Part shown: positions 25,602 to 34,525 of the stretch, one piece after another
How positions within the stretch are numbered: position 1 is the first letter of the stretch
How the letters are laid out: every line of letters begins with the position of its first letter
The notes under the pieces: generated by a model
Database searches by the model: none
The model's input: the letters and a program-made list of their open reading frames with translations, nothing else
Told to the model about the DNA's origin: nothing
NCBI RefSeq assembly: GCF_004028635.1
Contig: NZ_RQJW01000003.1
Coordinates: 1,240,001 to 1,304,000, forward strand
Direction of reading: 5' to 3'
From: Streptomyces cyaneus
GTDB lineage: Bacteria > Actinomycetota > Actinomycetes > Streptomycetales > Streptomycetaceae
DNA length: 64,000 bases
Made by a program: the position numbers and the translations under genes

Positions 25602-26834
25602 ATGAACGAGAAGGCGATCGACTACGAGGCGGTGTTCCACGGCCTGCCCGGAATGGTGGCGCTGCTGACCCCGGAGCTGGTCTACGCCGACGCCAACGAG
25701 GACTTCCAGCGCCTTTCCGGGCGTACCCGCGCACAACTGGTGGGCCGGTACATCTTCGATGTCTTCCCCGAGAAGCCCAAGGACCCCGCCGCCACCGGCA
25801 TGCGCGACGTCCAGGCGTCGATGCTGCGCGTCGTGGCCACCGGTGAGCGCGACACCATGGCACTGCAGCGCTACGACGTCGAGGATCCCTCCCGCCCCGG
25901 CGAGTGGGTGGAGCGCTACTGGAGCCCGGTCAACGCGCCCGTCTTCGGCCCCGACGGACAGGTGGCGCTCATCGTGCACCGGGTGGAGGAGGTCACCGAG
26001 CTCATCCGCCTGCGCGGCAGGCAGGGGGGCGACAGCCGGGCGCGGGTCCTGGAGGCCGAGCTGTACACGCGCGCCCGTGAGCTGCAGGAGCTCAACGAAC
26101 GGCTTCGCCAGGCTCATGCCCGCGAGCGCGAGGTGGCCCTCGCCCTGCAGGAGGCGATGCTGCCCGCCGGCCGGCAGGTGAGCAACCATCGGGCTGCCGT
26201 GCGCTACCGGCCTGCGGTCGGCGCGCTGAACGTGTGCGGCGACTGGTACGACGTGGTCGATCTGGTGGGCGGCAACCGTATCGGCGTCTCCGTGGGCGAC
26301 GTGGTCGGCCACGGCCTCGAAGCGGCCGGCGTGATGGGCCAGCTGCGCAGCGCGCTCAGCGCCACCTCCCGGGTCGCCGACGGCCCGGCCCAGGCACTCG
26401 ACGTGCTGGGCCGGTACGCCCATGTCGTCGACGGCGCCGAATCGGCCACCGCGGCCACGACGTTCATCGACTTCGACGCCCGCACCATCACCTACAGCAG
26501 CGCGGGCCATCCGCCGCCCGTGCTGATCCACGCCGACGGCCGCGTGGAGTTCCTCGACATGGCCACCGACACCCCCCTGGACGCGCGCCCCGACCCGATC
26601 CAGAGACCGCAGGCCGTCACCACGTTCACCGACGGCGCCACGCTCGCGCTGTACACCGACGGCCTGATCGAACGCCGCCACGAGGACATCGACACGGGAC
26701 TCACCCGCCTCGCCGACGCCCTCGTACGCCACCGTACGGCCGACCCCGAGGCCCTCGCCGACGCCGTCCTGCTGGAGCTGTTGCCGCCGGGAGGCGCCAC
26801 CGACGACACGGCACTGATCATCGTGCGGCTGTGA
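25602..26834 (+). CDS. PAS-coiled coil-SpoIIE serine phosphatase
   Basis: 410 residues from ATG 25602; an in-frame start at 25563 gives 13 extra residues. PAS domain ~5-130 (VFHGLPGMVALLTPELVYADAN), a helical coiled-coil linker ~140-190 (RARVLEAELYTRARELQEL), then PP2C/SpoIIE domain ~190-410 (ALQEAMLPAG, CGDWYDVVDL, VGDVVGHGLEAA, SSAGHPPPVL, YTDGLIERR, DDTALIIVRL). It dephosphorylates a phospho-serine, presumably on an anti-anti-sigma factor. It lies 88 nt after the larger SpoIIE gene, on the same strand; it lacks GAF and ATPase domains. Confidence 0.9.
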   Translation: MNEKAIDYEAVFHGLPGMVALLTPELVYADANEDFQRLSGRTRAQLVGRYIFDVFPEKPKDPAATGMRDVQASMLRVVATGERDTMALQRYDVEDPSRPGEWVERYWSPVNAPVFGPDGQVALIVHRVEEVTELIRLRGRQGGDSRARVLEAELYTRARELQELNERLRQAHAREREVALALQEAMLPAGRQVSNHRAAVRYRPAVGALNVCGDWYDVVDLVGGNRIGVSVGDVVGHGLEAAGVMGQLRSALSATSRVADGPAQALDVLGRYAHVVDGAESATAATTFIDFDARTITYSSAGHPPPVLIHADGRVEFLDMATDTPLDARPDPIQRPQAVTTFTDGATLALYTDGLIERRHEDIDTGLTRLADALVRHRTADPEALADAVLLELLPPGGATDDTALIIVRL

Positions 26835-27157
26835 TGAACGAGCAGAGGAGACGGCTCCCCGCAAGGGCGGGCGACTTGCCACCCGGTAACCGTGATCACG
26901 CCAAACCGCGCCGCCGGGTTGCCGCACACCTGCCGGGGACACCAGGCTGGTCCGGCGGTCCTCCCCACCCGCAAGCGACGCCGCCCGCCAGGTTCCTGAC
27001 TTCCAGTCAGGACATTCGGTATTGGTCGGTATCCGTCCGACCCGACCCGGTTCCGGCCTGTCACCCCTGCGCCTACACTGGCAGCCCCACGGCACGCCGG
27101 TTGACCTGCCAGAACGCGGCGGTTGGAAGTGACCCGCCGGAGTGAGGAGCGACCCCT
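26835..27157. other. Intergenic stretch, nothing firm seen
   Basis: 323 bases between the phosphatase and acyltransferase genes. No supported small gene or strong hairpin. CTACACT near 27071 could be a -10 element for the acyltransferase, but a matching -35 is not clear. Confidence 0.4.
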
Positions 27158-27883
27158 TTGTTTTACTACGTACTTAAATACGTGTTGTTGGGACCTCTGC
27201 TGAGACTGGTCTTCCGCCCCCGAATAGAGGGCCTCGAGCACGTGCCGGCCACAGGCGCGGCCATCGTCGCCGGCAATCACCTGTCGTTCTCGGACCACTT
27301 CCTGATGCCGGCCATGCTCAAGCGGCGCATCACCTTCCTCGCGAAGAAGGAGTACTTCACGGGCCCGGGCCTCAAGGGGCGCCTGACCGCTGCCTTCTTC
27401 CGCAGCGCCGGGCAGATCCCGGTCGACCGCACCGGCAAGGAGGCGGGCCAGGCCGCGATCCGCGAGGGACTCGGGGTCCTGAGCAAGGACGAGCTCCTCG
27501 GCATCTACCCGGAGGGCACCCGCTCGCACGACGGCCGGCTCTACAAGGGCAAGGTCGGCGTCGCGGTGATGGCGCTCAAGGCCGGCGTCCCGGTCATTCC
27601 CTGCGCGATGATCGGCACGTTCGAGGCGCAGCCGCCCGGCAAGGTCATCCCGAACCTCCACCCGGTGACCATCCGCTTCGGCAAGCCCCTCGACTTCTCC
27701 CGCTACGCCGGCATGGAGAACGAGAAGGCGATCCTGCGCGCGGTGACCGACGAGATCATGTACGCGATCCTCTCGCTCTCCGAGCAGGAGTACGTCGACC
27801 AGTACGCGGCCGTCGCCAAGGCCGAGGAGGCCGCCGCCAAGGTGGAGAAGGAGCGCAAGTTCCCTCGGATGCCCATCAGTTGA
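27158..27883 (+). CDS. Lysophospholipid acyltransferase (1-acylglycerol-3-phosphate acyltransferase-like)
   Basis: 241 residues. Transfers an acyl group to a lysophospholipid in membrane lipid synthesis. Motif NHLSFSD (His-x4-Asp catalytic block) is at ~40-46 and YPEGTRSHDG (acceptor phosphate site) is at ~115-125. A hydrophobic N-terminus could anchor it to the membrane. The start is a rare TTG at 27158, giving MFYYVLKYV; GAGGAG is about nine bases upstream. An acidic/lysine-rich C-terminal helix (AKAEEAAAKVEKERK) follows the catalytic domain. Confidence 0.9.
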   Translation: MFYYVLKYVLLGPLLRLVFRPRIEGLEHVPATGAAIVAGNHLSFSDHFLMPAMLKRRITFLAKKEYFTGPGLKGRLTAAFFRSAGQIPVDRTGKEAGQAAIREGLGVLSKDELLGIYPEGTRSHDGRLYKGKVGVAVMALKAGVPVIPCAMIGTFEAQPPGKVIPNLHPVTIRFGKPLDFSRYAGMENEKAILRAVTDEIMYAILSLSEQEYVDQYAAVAKAEEAAAKVEKERKFPRMPIS

Positions 27884-27940
27884 CGGGGCGGTAGCCGACC
27901 CGGAAGAACTGCCCGAGAGACCGGCGGCTCCCGGCGGCGC

Positions 27941-28720
27941 TCAGTCGAGGGACTCGAGCGCCGCGAGCGCCTCGTCGAGCTGTCTGCGCAGCCGCAGCGC
28001 GTCCGCCGCCACGGCACTCACCAGTGCGGCGGGGCCGGCGAGGGGCACGACGGCGGCGTTCTCCCCCAGCACCCGAGCCGCCACCGGTGCCTCGGCGAAC
28101 TCGGGCCGTACGACGACGAGTTGCCCGACGGCCCGATGCCCGCCGAGCCCGGCCGGTCCGTCCCAGCCACCCGGCGCACCGGGCCCACAGGCGAGCTCCT
28201 GATCGAGAACAACCCGACCCGCGACACCCACCCGGATGCGGCTGCTGAGCCGCCCCGGCTCCTCTCCCACCCGCCCGAGCACCTGCTCCTCGCGCAGCAC
28301 GAGCCGCCCCGCCGCGCCGACGTCGACGCGAGTGGTGACGTAGAGATCGCTGCCCCGGGCGGAGATCAACTGCTCGGGCAGCCAGTGCAGTTCACCCCCG
28401 TCGGCGACGGTGAGCCGTACGTCGTAGCGGGCCTCGCTCTTGCTCTGTCCCGGCAGCGCGATGGTGGCGGCCGCCGACCCGACGCGCAGCCGGGCGCCGG
28501 CCTCCACGTCGGCCTCCACGGTGAAGTGGTCGCCGCCGAGGGGCCCGCTCATCGCGCCGACGAGCACGACCCGCGCCTCGGCGCCGCTCCCCCGGGTCCG
28601 CCGGAGCGCCAGCGGTCCGTCGCCCTCGAGCACGGGCAGCGAGGTGCCGCCCCGGCCGTCGTCCCGGGCGACGATCCGCGCGAGAGCCCGTACTCCAGCT
28701 GCCACGGTCACGCCGTCCAC
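27941..28720 (-). CDS. ureD: Urease accessory protein UreD
   Basis: 259 residues from GTG 28720. Scaffold on which UreF and UreG assemble during nickel loading of urease. The family pattern is weakly conserved, but GDHFTVEADVEAGARL, QSKSEARYDVRLTVADGGELHWLPEQLI and the LDQELACGPG-like segment fit UreD. The gene overlaps the end of ureG by 13 nt, so it is translationally coupled. It is the last gene of the urease operon. Confidence 0.88.
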   Translation of the reverse strand: MDGVTVAAGVRALARIVARDDGRGGTSLPVLEGDGPLALRRTRGSGAEARVVLVGAMSGPLGGDHFTVEADVEAGARLRVGSAAATIALPGQSKSEARYDVRLTVADGGELHWLPEQLISARGSDLYVTTRVDVGAAGRLVLREEQVLGRVGEEPGRLSSRIRVGVAGRVVLDQELACGPGAPGGWDGPAGLGGHRAVGQLVVVRPEFAEAPVAARVLGENAAVVPLAGPAALVSAVAADALRLRRQLDEALAALESLD

Positions 28721-29385
28721 GCCGCGAGCTGCGCCCGCACCCAGTCGGCGACGTCGCGCACGCCGGGCTCGCTGCGGAGCGACTGGAAGACGACCGGCAG
28801 CTCGGCCCGCTGTGCCTTGGCGTCGGCCGCCATCCGCGCCAGGTCGGAGCCGACGTACGGCGCGAGGTCGGTCTTGTTGACCACGAGCAGGTCGGCGGTG
28901 GTCACCCCTGGCCCGCCCTTGCGCGGAATGTCGTCCCCACCGGCGACGTCGATCACGAAGATCTGCGCATCGACGAGCCCCTTGGAGAAGGTCGCGGTGA
29001 GGTTGTCCCCGCCGGACTCGACGAGGATGAGGTCGAGGGGGCCGACCTCGTCCTCCAGATCCTCGACGGCTTCGAGGTTCGCGGAGATGTCGTCCCGGAT
29101 CGCGGTGTGCGGACAGGCCCCGGTCTCCACGGCAGTGATCCGCTCGGGCGGCAATACGGCTTCGCGCAGCAGGAACTCGGCGTCCTCACGCGTGTAGATG
29201 TCGTTGGTGACGACGGCGAGGGAGAGCTCGTCACGCAGGGCACGGCAGAGCGCGGCGACGGTCGCGGTCTTACCGGACCCGACCGGCCCCCCGAGCCCGA
29301 TGCGCAGGGCACGGCGCGATCCGTCGGGACGGTGAGCGTCAGCGCTGACGGCGGAGGGGCCGTCGTGAGAGTGGTCGAGGTGCAC
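28708..29385 (-). CDS. ureG: Urease accessory GTPase UreG
   Basis: 225 residues. GTP hydrolysis drives nickel transfer to apo-urease. P-loop GGPVGSGKT (~33-41), nickel/zinc motif CPH (about residues 91-93, in ETGACPHTAIRDD), VESGGDNL, and G4 motif NKTD. The short N-terminus carries His residues (MHLDHSHDG), as in other actinobacterial UreG. ATG 29385. It is separated from ureF by 170 nt that contain a repeat element, unlike the tight spacing elsewhere in the operon. Confidence 0.95.
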   Translation of the reverse strand: MHLDHSHDGPSAVSADAHRPDGSRRALRIGLGGPVGSGKTATVAALCRALRDELSLAVVTNDIYTREDAEFLLREAVLPPERITAVETGACPHTAIRDDISANLEAVEDLEDEVGPLDLILVESGGDNLTATFSKGLVDAQIFVIDVAGGDDIPRKGGPGVTTADLLVVNKTDLAPYVGSDLARMAADAKAQRAELPVVFQSLRSEPGVRDVADWVRAQLAAWTA

Positions 29386-29420
29386 GGGGCGGCTCCTTCT
29401 GGGCGTAGGGCGGTGAAATC

Positions 29421-29548
29421 AGCCCGTCCGGCGTTTGAGGACAAGGCCCCTTCAGGGCCGAAGCGGGGTCTGGGGCGGCAGCCCCAGCGGCGGGGTCGAA
29501 GGGGCAGCGCCCCTGGGGATGGGATTGGGTAGGGGCGGCGGGGGCGAA
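29421..29548. repeat. Second type of dispersed Streptomyces repeat, between ureF and ureG
   Basis: Starts AGCCCGTCCGGCGTTTGAGG, then three small hairpins in a row: GGCCC-CTTCA-GGGCC, TGGGGC-GGCA-GCCCCA and AGGGGC-AGC-GCCCCT, ending with the G-rich GGGTAGGGGCGGCGGGGGCG. This composite is a common Streptomyces intergenic element, from memory. Here it interrupts the urease operon between two accessory genes. Confidence 0.75.
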
Positions 29549-29555
29549 GGAGCCC

Positions 29556-30230
29556 CTACGACGCGAACAGCCGTACAGCCCAAGCCGCATGCACCTCCGC
29601 CCCGATCTCCAGCAGCGGAGCGGAACCCGCGGGCAACTCGTCGATCCCGCCGTCGACCACGCGCCGGGCCGCCTCCACCGCCCGATCCGCAACGCGGTCC
29701 GACTCCGGCGCCAACCGAGCCAGCACGGCCGTAGCCTCAAACGGATCGAGACTCAGCAACCGAACCGTCGCACTCGCCGGGCCGCTCACACTCTCGTACG
29801 CCGCACAGTGCGCCGCATCGACCGCTCCCAGGCCGGCCGCCCGCGCCGCCACCCCGAGCACCACCGGTTGATGGGCCCCTTTGGGAAAGCGCCGAGCCAG
29901 GTCGTCGAGCTCCGCTGAAGGCCAGGTCGCCCGAGCGGCCCGCATCAACTGCCGCCCCAGCTTGCGCGCGGCGACCCGCAGGGCGGGCGACGGGGTGCGG
30001 GCATCGGCGGCCTCGTCCAAGGCCACCGCGTCGACCCCGAGCGCGGCAGCCGCGGCGAGCGAGGCCGCGACAAGGCCGGTCGTGTGCAGCCGCCCCCGGC
30101 AGAAGTCCTCCAGGCTCGCGGCCCCGGTGATCCGCCCCGCCTTGACGGCCTGCTCCGCCCCGCCGGAGTGCGCATGCCCCCCGGCGGGAAAGCGGCCGTC
30201 GGCCAGGACGAGAAGTGCTGCCCGTGACAT
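29556..30230 (-). CDS. ureF: Urease accessory protein UreF
   Basis: 224 residues from ATG 30230. All-helical partner of UreD/UreG in nickel loading. LLVLADGRFPAGGHAHSGGAEQAV is the family N-terminal signature; the C-terminal helices AALGVDAV and YESVSGPASATVRLLSLDP also fit. A longer open frame upstream runs antisense-shifted through ureC and is not real. It starts 14 nt after ureC. Confidence 0.92.
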   Translation of the reverse strand: MSRAALLVLADGRFPAGGHAHSGGAEQAVKAGRITGAASLEDFCRGRLHTTGLVAASLAAAAALGVDAVALDEAADARTPSPALRVAARKLGRQLMRAARATWPSAELDDLARRFPKGAHQPVVLGVAARAAGLGAVDAAHCAAYESVSGPASATVRLLSLDPFEATAVLARLAPESDRVADRAVEAARRVVDGGIDELPAGSAPLLEIGAEVHAAWAVRLFAS

Positions 30231-30244
30231 CGACAACCCAGCCC

Positions 30245-31966
30245 TCAGAACAGGAAGTAACGCTGGGCCATGGGCAGTTCGGCGGCAGGCGTGGCCTCCA
30301 CCAGCTCCCCGTCGATGTGCACGGCGAAGCTGTCGGGATCGACCCGCACCTCGGGCCGCGCGTCGTTCTGCCGCATGTCGGCCTTGGTGACCCCGCGCGT
30401 CGACTCGATGGCCACGAACCGCTTCCCGAGCTGGAGCCGCTCGGCGAGTCCGTCCTCGATCGCGAGCGGTGCCACGAAGTTGACCGAGTTCGAGGCGGGC
30501 GCCCGTCCGATCGCGCCGAACATCGGCCGGGGCAGGATCGGCTGCGGCGTCGGGATGGACGCGTTGGCGTCGCCCATCTGCGCGTACGCGATCTGCCCGC
30601 CCTTGATGACGAGGTGCGGCTTGACGCCGAAGAAGGCCGGCTCCCACAGCACCAGGTCGGCGAGCTTGCCGCTCTCGACGGAGCCGACCTCGTGGGAAAG
30701 ACCCTGCGCGACCGCCGGGTTGATCGTGTACTTGGCGACGTACCGCCGCACCCGGTGGTTGTCCGCGCTCCCGTCCCCGGGCAGCGCGCCCCGCCGCCGC
30801 TTCATGACATGGGCGGTCTGCCAGGTGCGCATGACGACCTCGCCGACGCGGCCCATGGCCTGGGCGTCGGACGAGATGATCGAGATCGCGCCGAGGTCGT
30901 GGAGGATGTCCTCCGCGCCGATCGTCGACGGGCGGATGCGGGACTCGGCGAAGGCGAGGTCCTCGGGCACCGCCGGGTTGAGGTGGTGGCACACCATCAG
31001 CATGTCGAGGTGTTCCTCGGCGGTGTTGACGGTGAACGGCCGGGTCGGGTTGGTCGAGCTCGGCAGCACGTGCGGCTCGGAGACGACGGTCATGATGTCC
31101 GGCGCGTGCCCGCCGCCCGCACCCTCGGTGTGGTACGCGTGGATGCCGCGTCCGGCGATGGCGGCCAGCGTGTCACCGACGAAGCCGGCCTCGTTCAGCG
31201 TGTCCGTGTGGATCGCGATCTGGATGCCGGTCCGGTCGGCGACGGTCAGCGAGGCGTCGATGACGGCGGGGGTGGAGCCCCAGTCCTCGTGCAGCTTGAG
31301 GCCGAGCGCGCCGCCGCGGATCTGGGACAGCATCGCCTCGTGGGAGACGGTGTTGCCCTTGCCCAGCAGGCCGAAGTTGACGGGGTGCTCCTCCATCGCC
31401 TCCAGCATCCGGGCCAGATGCCAGGGGCCGGGGGTGACCGTGGTCGCCTTCGAGCCCTCGGCGGGTCCGGTGCCGCCGCCGATGAGGGTGGTGATGCCCG
31501 CGGCGAGCGCCTCGTCGGCGATCTGGGGGCAGATGAAGTGGACGTGCGCGTCGATGGCGCCGGCCGTGAGGATCCGCCCGTTGCCGGCGATGATCTCGGT
31601 CTCGGGGCCGATGACGAGGTCCGGGTGCACCCCGTCCATCGTGTCGGGGTTGCCCGCCTTGCCGATGCCGGTGATCCGGCCGTCGCGGATGCCCACGTCG
31701 GCCTTGACGATGCCCCAGTGGTCGATGATCACGACGCCCGTGATGACGGTGTCGGGCGTGCCCTCTGCGCGCGTAGCACGGGACTGGCCCATGGATTCGC
31801 GGATGACCTTGCCGCCGCCGAACACGGCCTCGTCACCGGCGAGTCCGGGACCGCCGGAACGGTCCTCCTCGATCTCGACCAGCAGGTCGGTGTCGGCCAG
31901 CCGTATGCGGTCGCCGGTGGTCGGGCCGAACAGATCGGCGTACGCGGCACGGGAGATCTCAGGCAT
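30245..31966 (-). CDS. ureC: Urease subunit alpha UreC
   Basis: 573 residues from ATG 31966 (GGAGGTG upstream); a longer frame adds 14 residues in ureB. Nickel enzyme that hydrolyses urea. All active-site residues are present: His141/His143 (DAHVHF), carbamylated Lys224 (GLKLHEDWG), His253 and His279, Asp367 (SSDAQAMGR), and the flap pair Cys326-His327 (MVCHHLN). Each is seven residues on from the Klebsiella numbering. It overlaps ureB by eight bases. Confidence 0.97.
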   Translation of the reverse strand: MPEISRAAYADLFGPTTGDRIRLADTDLLVEIEEDRSGGPGLAGDEAVFGGGKVIRESMGQSRATRAEGTPDTVITGVVIIDHWGIVKADVGIRDGRITGIGKAGNPDTMDGVHPDLVIGPETEIIAGNGRILTAGAIDAHVHFICPQIADEALAAGITTLIGGGTGPAEGSKATTVTPGPWHLARMLEAMEEHPVNFGLLGKGNTVSHEAMLSQIRGGALGLKLHEDWGSTPAVIDASLTVADRTGIQIAIHTDTLNEAGFVGDTLAAIAGRGIHAYHTEGAGGGHAPDIMTVVSEPHVLPSSTNPTRPFTVNTAEEHLDMLMVCHHLNPAVPEDLAFAESRIRPSTIGAEDILHDLGAISIISSDAQAMGRVGEVVMRTWQTAHVMKRRRGALPGDGSADNHRVRRYVAKYTINPAVAQGLSHEVGSVESGKLADLVLWEPAFFGVKPHLVIKGGQIAYAQMGDANASIPTPQPILPRPMFGAIGRAPASNSVNFVAPLAIEDGLAERLQLGKRFVAIESTRGVTKADMRQNDARPEVRVDPDSFAVHIDGELVEATPAAELPMAQRYFLF

Positions 31967-32270
31967 CGAGGGCACCTCCGGTCTCCCCGCGCAGTCCGGG
32001 CACCACACGGGCGCCGGTGAGCGGGACGAGTTCGACGTCGACGGGGATCCCGGGCTCGAAGCGCACGGCGGTGCCGGCGGCGATGTTCAGCCGCTTGCCG
32101 CGGGCTGCGGCGCGGTCGAAGTCCAGACCGGGGTTGGCCTCGGCGAAGTGGTAGTGGGAGCCGACCTGGACGGGCCGGTCGGCGGCGTTGAGGACGGTCA
32201 GGCGGGTGACCTCACGGCCTTCGTTGTAGGTGATCGGGCCGTCGGCGAACAGGATCTCTCCGGGAATCAT
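31959..32270 (-). CDS. ureB: Urease subunit beta UreB
   Basis: 103 residues. Structural subunit of the urease trimer. MIPGEILFADGPI start, GSHYHFAEAN and the PGIPVDVELVPL segment are canonical. ATG 32270; the end overlaps ureC by eight bases, indicating coupled translation. Confidence 0.96.
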   Translation of the reverse strand: MIPGEILFADGPITYNEGREVTRLTVLNAADRPVQVGSHYHFAEANPGLDFDRAAARGKRLNIAAGTAVRFEPGIPVDVELVPLTGARVVPGLRGETGGALDA

Positions 32271-32280
32271 CGCCGCCCCC

Positions 32281-32583
32281 TCAGACGATCGGGTCGTGAA
32301 CGGTGACGAGCTTGGTGCCGTCCGGGAAGGTCGCCTCGACCTGGACGTCGTGGATCATCTCGGGGATTCCCTCCATGACGTCGTCGCGGGTGAGCAGCTT
32401 GCGCCCGGAGGCCATGAGCTCGGCGACCGTACGGCCGTCACGGGCGCCCTCGAGGATGTGCGACGTGATGAGGGCGACCGCCTCGGGGTGGTTCAGCTTG
32501 AGCCCGCGGGCCCGGCGCTTCTCGGCCACGTCGGCCGCCACGTGGATGAGCAGCCTCTCTTGCTCGTGCGGGGTCAGTTGCAC
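32281..32583 (-). CDS. ureA: Urease subunit gamma UreA
   Basis: 100 residues from GTG 32583 (start VQLTPHEQERLL), chosen because the GAGGTGGG site is just upstream and the family starts MxLTPxE. A longer in-frame start at 32646 adds non-conserved residues. First gene of ureABCFGD; ureB follows after 10 nt. The promoter must lie between here and the divergently oriented flank at 32673, a short region whose other neighbour, tetR, ends toward it. Confidence 0.95.
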   Translation of the reverse strand: MQLTPHEQERLLIHVAADVAEKRRARGLKLNHPEAVALITSHILEGARDGRTVAELMASGRKLLTRDDVMEGIPEMIHDVQVEATFPDGTKLVTVHDPIV

Positions 32584-32672
32584 GTCCCACCTCACAGTCC
32601 TCGCTCCGGACCGTGCGGGGTCCGGTTGCCGCAGCCCCCGGGGCAAAGTCCCTGGTGGCGTGGATGGGCAGG

Positions 32673-33323
32673 CTAGTTGGACCGAGTTTCAAGCAAGTTA
32701 ACCGAGCTGTGATCCTGCACGCTCATCAACGCCCGTAGACCGTCCCGCAGGATGTCGCTCGGCGTCGGCCCGAACAGGGCCTGCTGTGCGAGGAAGCCCA
32801 TCGCGGCGGCCATCATCGTGCGGGCCACGTGGTCCGGGGACACGTCCGACCGCATCGTCCCCGCGTCCTGGTACGCCTCGACGATCCGCCCCCAGGCCTC
32901 CCGCACGGCGCCGTAGCCCTCGCGCAGCAGGCCCGCGAGCTCGTCATTGCGGAGTGTCTCCGTCCACACCTGGATGACCAGCCGTGGGAACGCGGGCTGC
33001 CCGTTCACGGTCAAGGACTCCTTGGAGGCGAGGACGCGGCTGAGCACCGAGGCCACCAGGAGGTCGGGAGGCGGGGGCGGGCTGCTGCGGGCCGCCTCCT
33101 CGAAACCGTCGCGGACCTGTCCGAGCACTTCCCCGACGATCGCGGCGATGAGCGCCTCCTTGCCGCTGAAGTAGCGATAGACGGCCCCCGCCGACAGATC
33201 GACCTCCTTCAGCACGTCCTGCATCGACGTGGCATGGAAGCCGTTGCGGGCGAAGCACAGTGCGGCGCCGTCGAGGATCTGCCGGCGGCGGGCGTCGAGG
33301 TGTTCCTGGGATACGCGGGCCAT
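32673..33323 (-). CDS. TetR family transcriptional regulator
   Basis: 216 residues from ATG 33323 (ARVSQEHLDARRRQI); an upstream in-frame start adds 18 residues that lie over the operator. N-terminal helix-turn-helix ~8-55 (GFHATSMQDVLKEVDLSAGAVYRYF). The C-terminal domain has the length of drug-sensing TetR proteins. It is divergent from the membrane protein at 33443 and probably represses it. Palindromic operator candidates lie in the 119-bp gap. Confidence 0.9.
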   Translation of the reverse strand: MARVSQEHLDARRRQILDGAALCFARNGFHATSMQDVLKEVDLSAGAVYRYFSGKEALIAAIVGEVLGQVRDGFEEAARSSPPPPPDLLVASVLSRVLASKESLTVNGQPAFPRLVIQVWTETLRNDELAGLLREGYGAVREAWGRIVEAYQDAGTMRSDVSPDHVARTMMAAAMGFLAQQALFGPTPSDILRDGLRALMSVQDHSSVNLLETRSN

Positions 33324-33333
33324 GACCGAAACG

Positions 33334-33415
33334 TAAAACGAACATTCCTTCTTGACAAGGAGCCGCATCCGCTGCACCGTGGCGACGTAACTAAAACGAA
33401 CGATCCTTCTTTTTA
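33334..33415. promoter_or_regulatory. TetR operator candidates: direct repeat with a 24-bp palindrome
   Basis: TAAAACGAACATTCCTTCTT (33334-33353) and TAAAACGAACGATCCTTCTT (33392-33411) are near-identical direct repeats. The second, extended to 33415, is a 24-bp palindrome around GATC with only two mismatched pairs (arms TAAAAC/TTTTTA and GAAC/CTTC type). Being in the divergent tetR region they are likely repressor sites. Confidence 0.65.
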
Positions 33416-33442
33416 GGCCCTCGGACCCCTCAGGGAGTTCCC

Positions 33443-34426
33443 ATGTCCACCCGCCGCCTGATCGCGGTCGTCGTCCTCGTCCCCGTCCTCGCCGCCCTCG
33501 CCCTGTGGGCCTTCGCCTGGCCCGCCGCCCGCACCGCCCCCCGGGACCTGCCGCTCGGTGTGGCGGGACCGGCCGCCGCCACGGCCCAGGTGGAGAAGCA
33601 GCTGAACGGGCACGAGGGCGCGTTCGAGATCCACCGCTACGCAGACGAGGCCGCCGCCCGGGACGCCATCGAGGACCGGACCGTATACGGAGCGATCGTC
33701 GTCACGGCCCAGGGGCCCGAACTGCTGACGGCCTCGGCCGCGAGCCCGACGGTCGCCCAACTGCTCCAGCAGACGGTGGCGAAGCAAGCCGCCGCCGAGG
33801 GCACCGAGGTCAAGACGGTCGACGTGGTGCCCACACCCGAGACCGACCCGCGCGGCGCCGCCCTCAACGCGAGCGTCCTGCCGCTCGCCCTGGCCGGCAT
33901 GGCGGCCGGCGCGGCGGTGACCCTCCTGGGGCTGCGCGGCATCCGCGCCGTCACCGCCCTGGCCGGCGCCGCCGCCCTGATCGGCGTGACCGCGGCCGCC
34001 CTCGCGCACAGCTGGCTGGAGGTCCTCACCGGCGACTGGTGGGCGGAGGCCGGGGTGTTCGCTCTGTCGACGCTGGCCGTGAGTGCCGCCGTGGCTGGAC
34101 TCGCCGCCCTGATCGGGACCGCGGGCATCGGCATCGCGTCGTTCGTGGTGATGTTCCTGGGCAACCCGTTCTCCGGGGCTTCCTCGGCCCCGCAGATGCT
34201 GCCCGAGCCGGTCGGCGCGATCGGTCAGTGGCTGCCGCCGGGCGCGGGTGCGAGCCTGCTGCGCTCGGTGTCGTTCTTCGACGGCGCCGCGGCGACCGGC
34301 CCCGCTCTGACCCTGACCTGGTGGGCTGCGCTGGGCCTGGGCGCCCTACTGCTCGGAGGCGCCATGAAGTCCCGCACCCGGAACACCGAGCCCTCAAGGG
34401 ACAAGGAACTCGCCGCCGTCGGCTGA
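33443..34426 (+). CDS. Multi-pass membrane protein, ABC-2 permease/YhgE-like
   Basis: 327 residues. One N-terminal helix (~6-30), an outer domain of ~130 residues (~32-145: LPLGVAGPAAATAQVEKQLN, IEDRTVYGAIVV, TASAASPTVAQLL) and five C-terminal helices (~145-310) ending in a basic tail. This is the topology of ABC-2 permease-like and YhgE/Pip proteins. No ATPase is adjacent, so it may be an orphan permease or need a distant partner. The divergent TetR suggests a drug- or stress-inducible role (inference). Confidence 0.75.
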   Translation: MSTRRLIAVVVLVPVLAALALWAFAWPAARTAPRDLPLGVAGPAAATAQVEKQLNGHEGAFEIHRYADEAAARDAIEDRTVYGAIVVTAQGPELLTASAASPTVAQLLQQTVAKQAAAEGTEVKTVDVVPTPETDPRGAALNASVLPLALAGMAAGAAVTLLGLRGIRAVTALAGAAALIGVTAAALAHSWLEVLTGDWWAEAGVFALSTLAVSAAVAGLAALIGTAGIGIASFVVMFLGNPFSGASSAPQMLPEPVGAIGQWLPPGAGASLLRSVSFFDGAAATGPALTLTWWAALGLGALLLGGAMKSRTRNTEPSRDKELAAVG

Positions 34427-34525
34427 CCAGCCGTCCAGCCACACCCAACCGGCCGTGCGCCCCCGCTGCAGCGGACGGGGGTGCGCGGTCTCGTCGTTTC
34501 CGCGCCGGACTCCCGAGAAGGGCGG

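Noticed and set aside
30215..32306. Long plus-strand frames over ureC
   Set aside because: The urease alpha subunit on the minus strand has all active-site residues; the plus frames are shadows.
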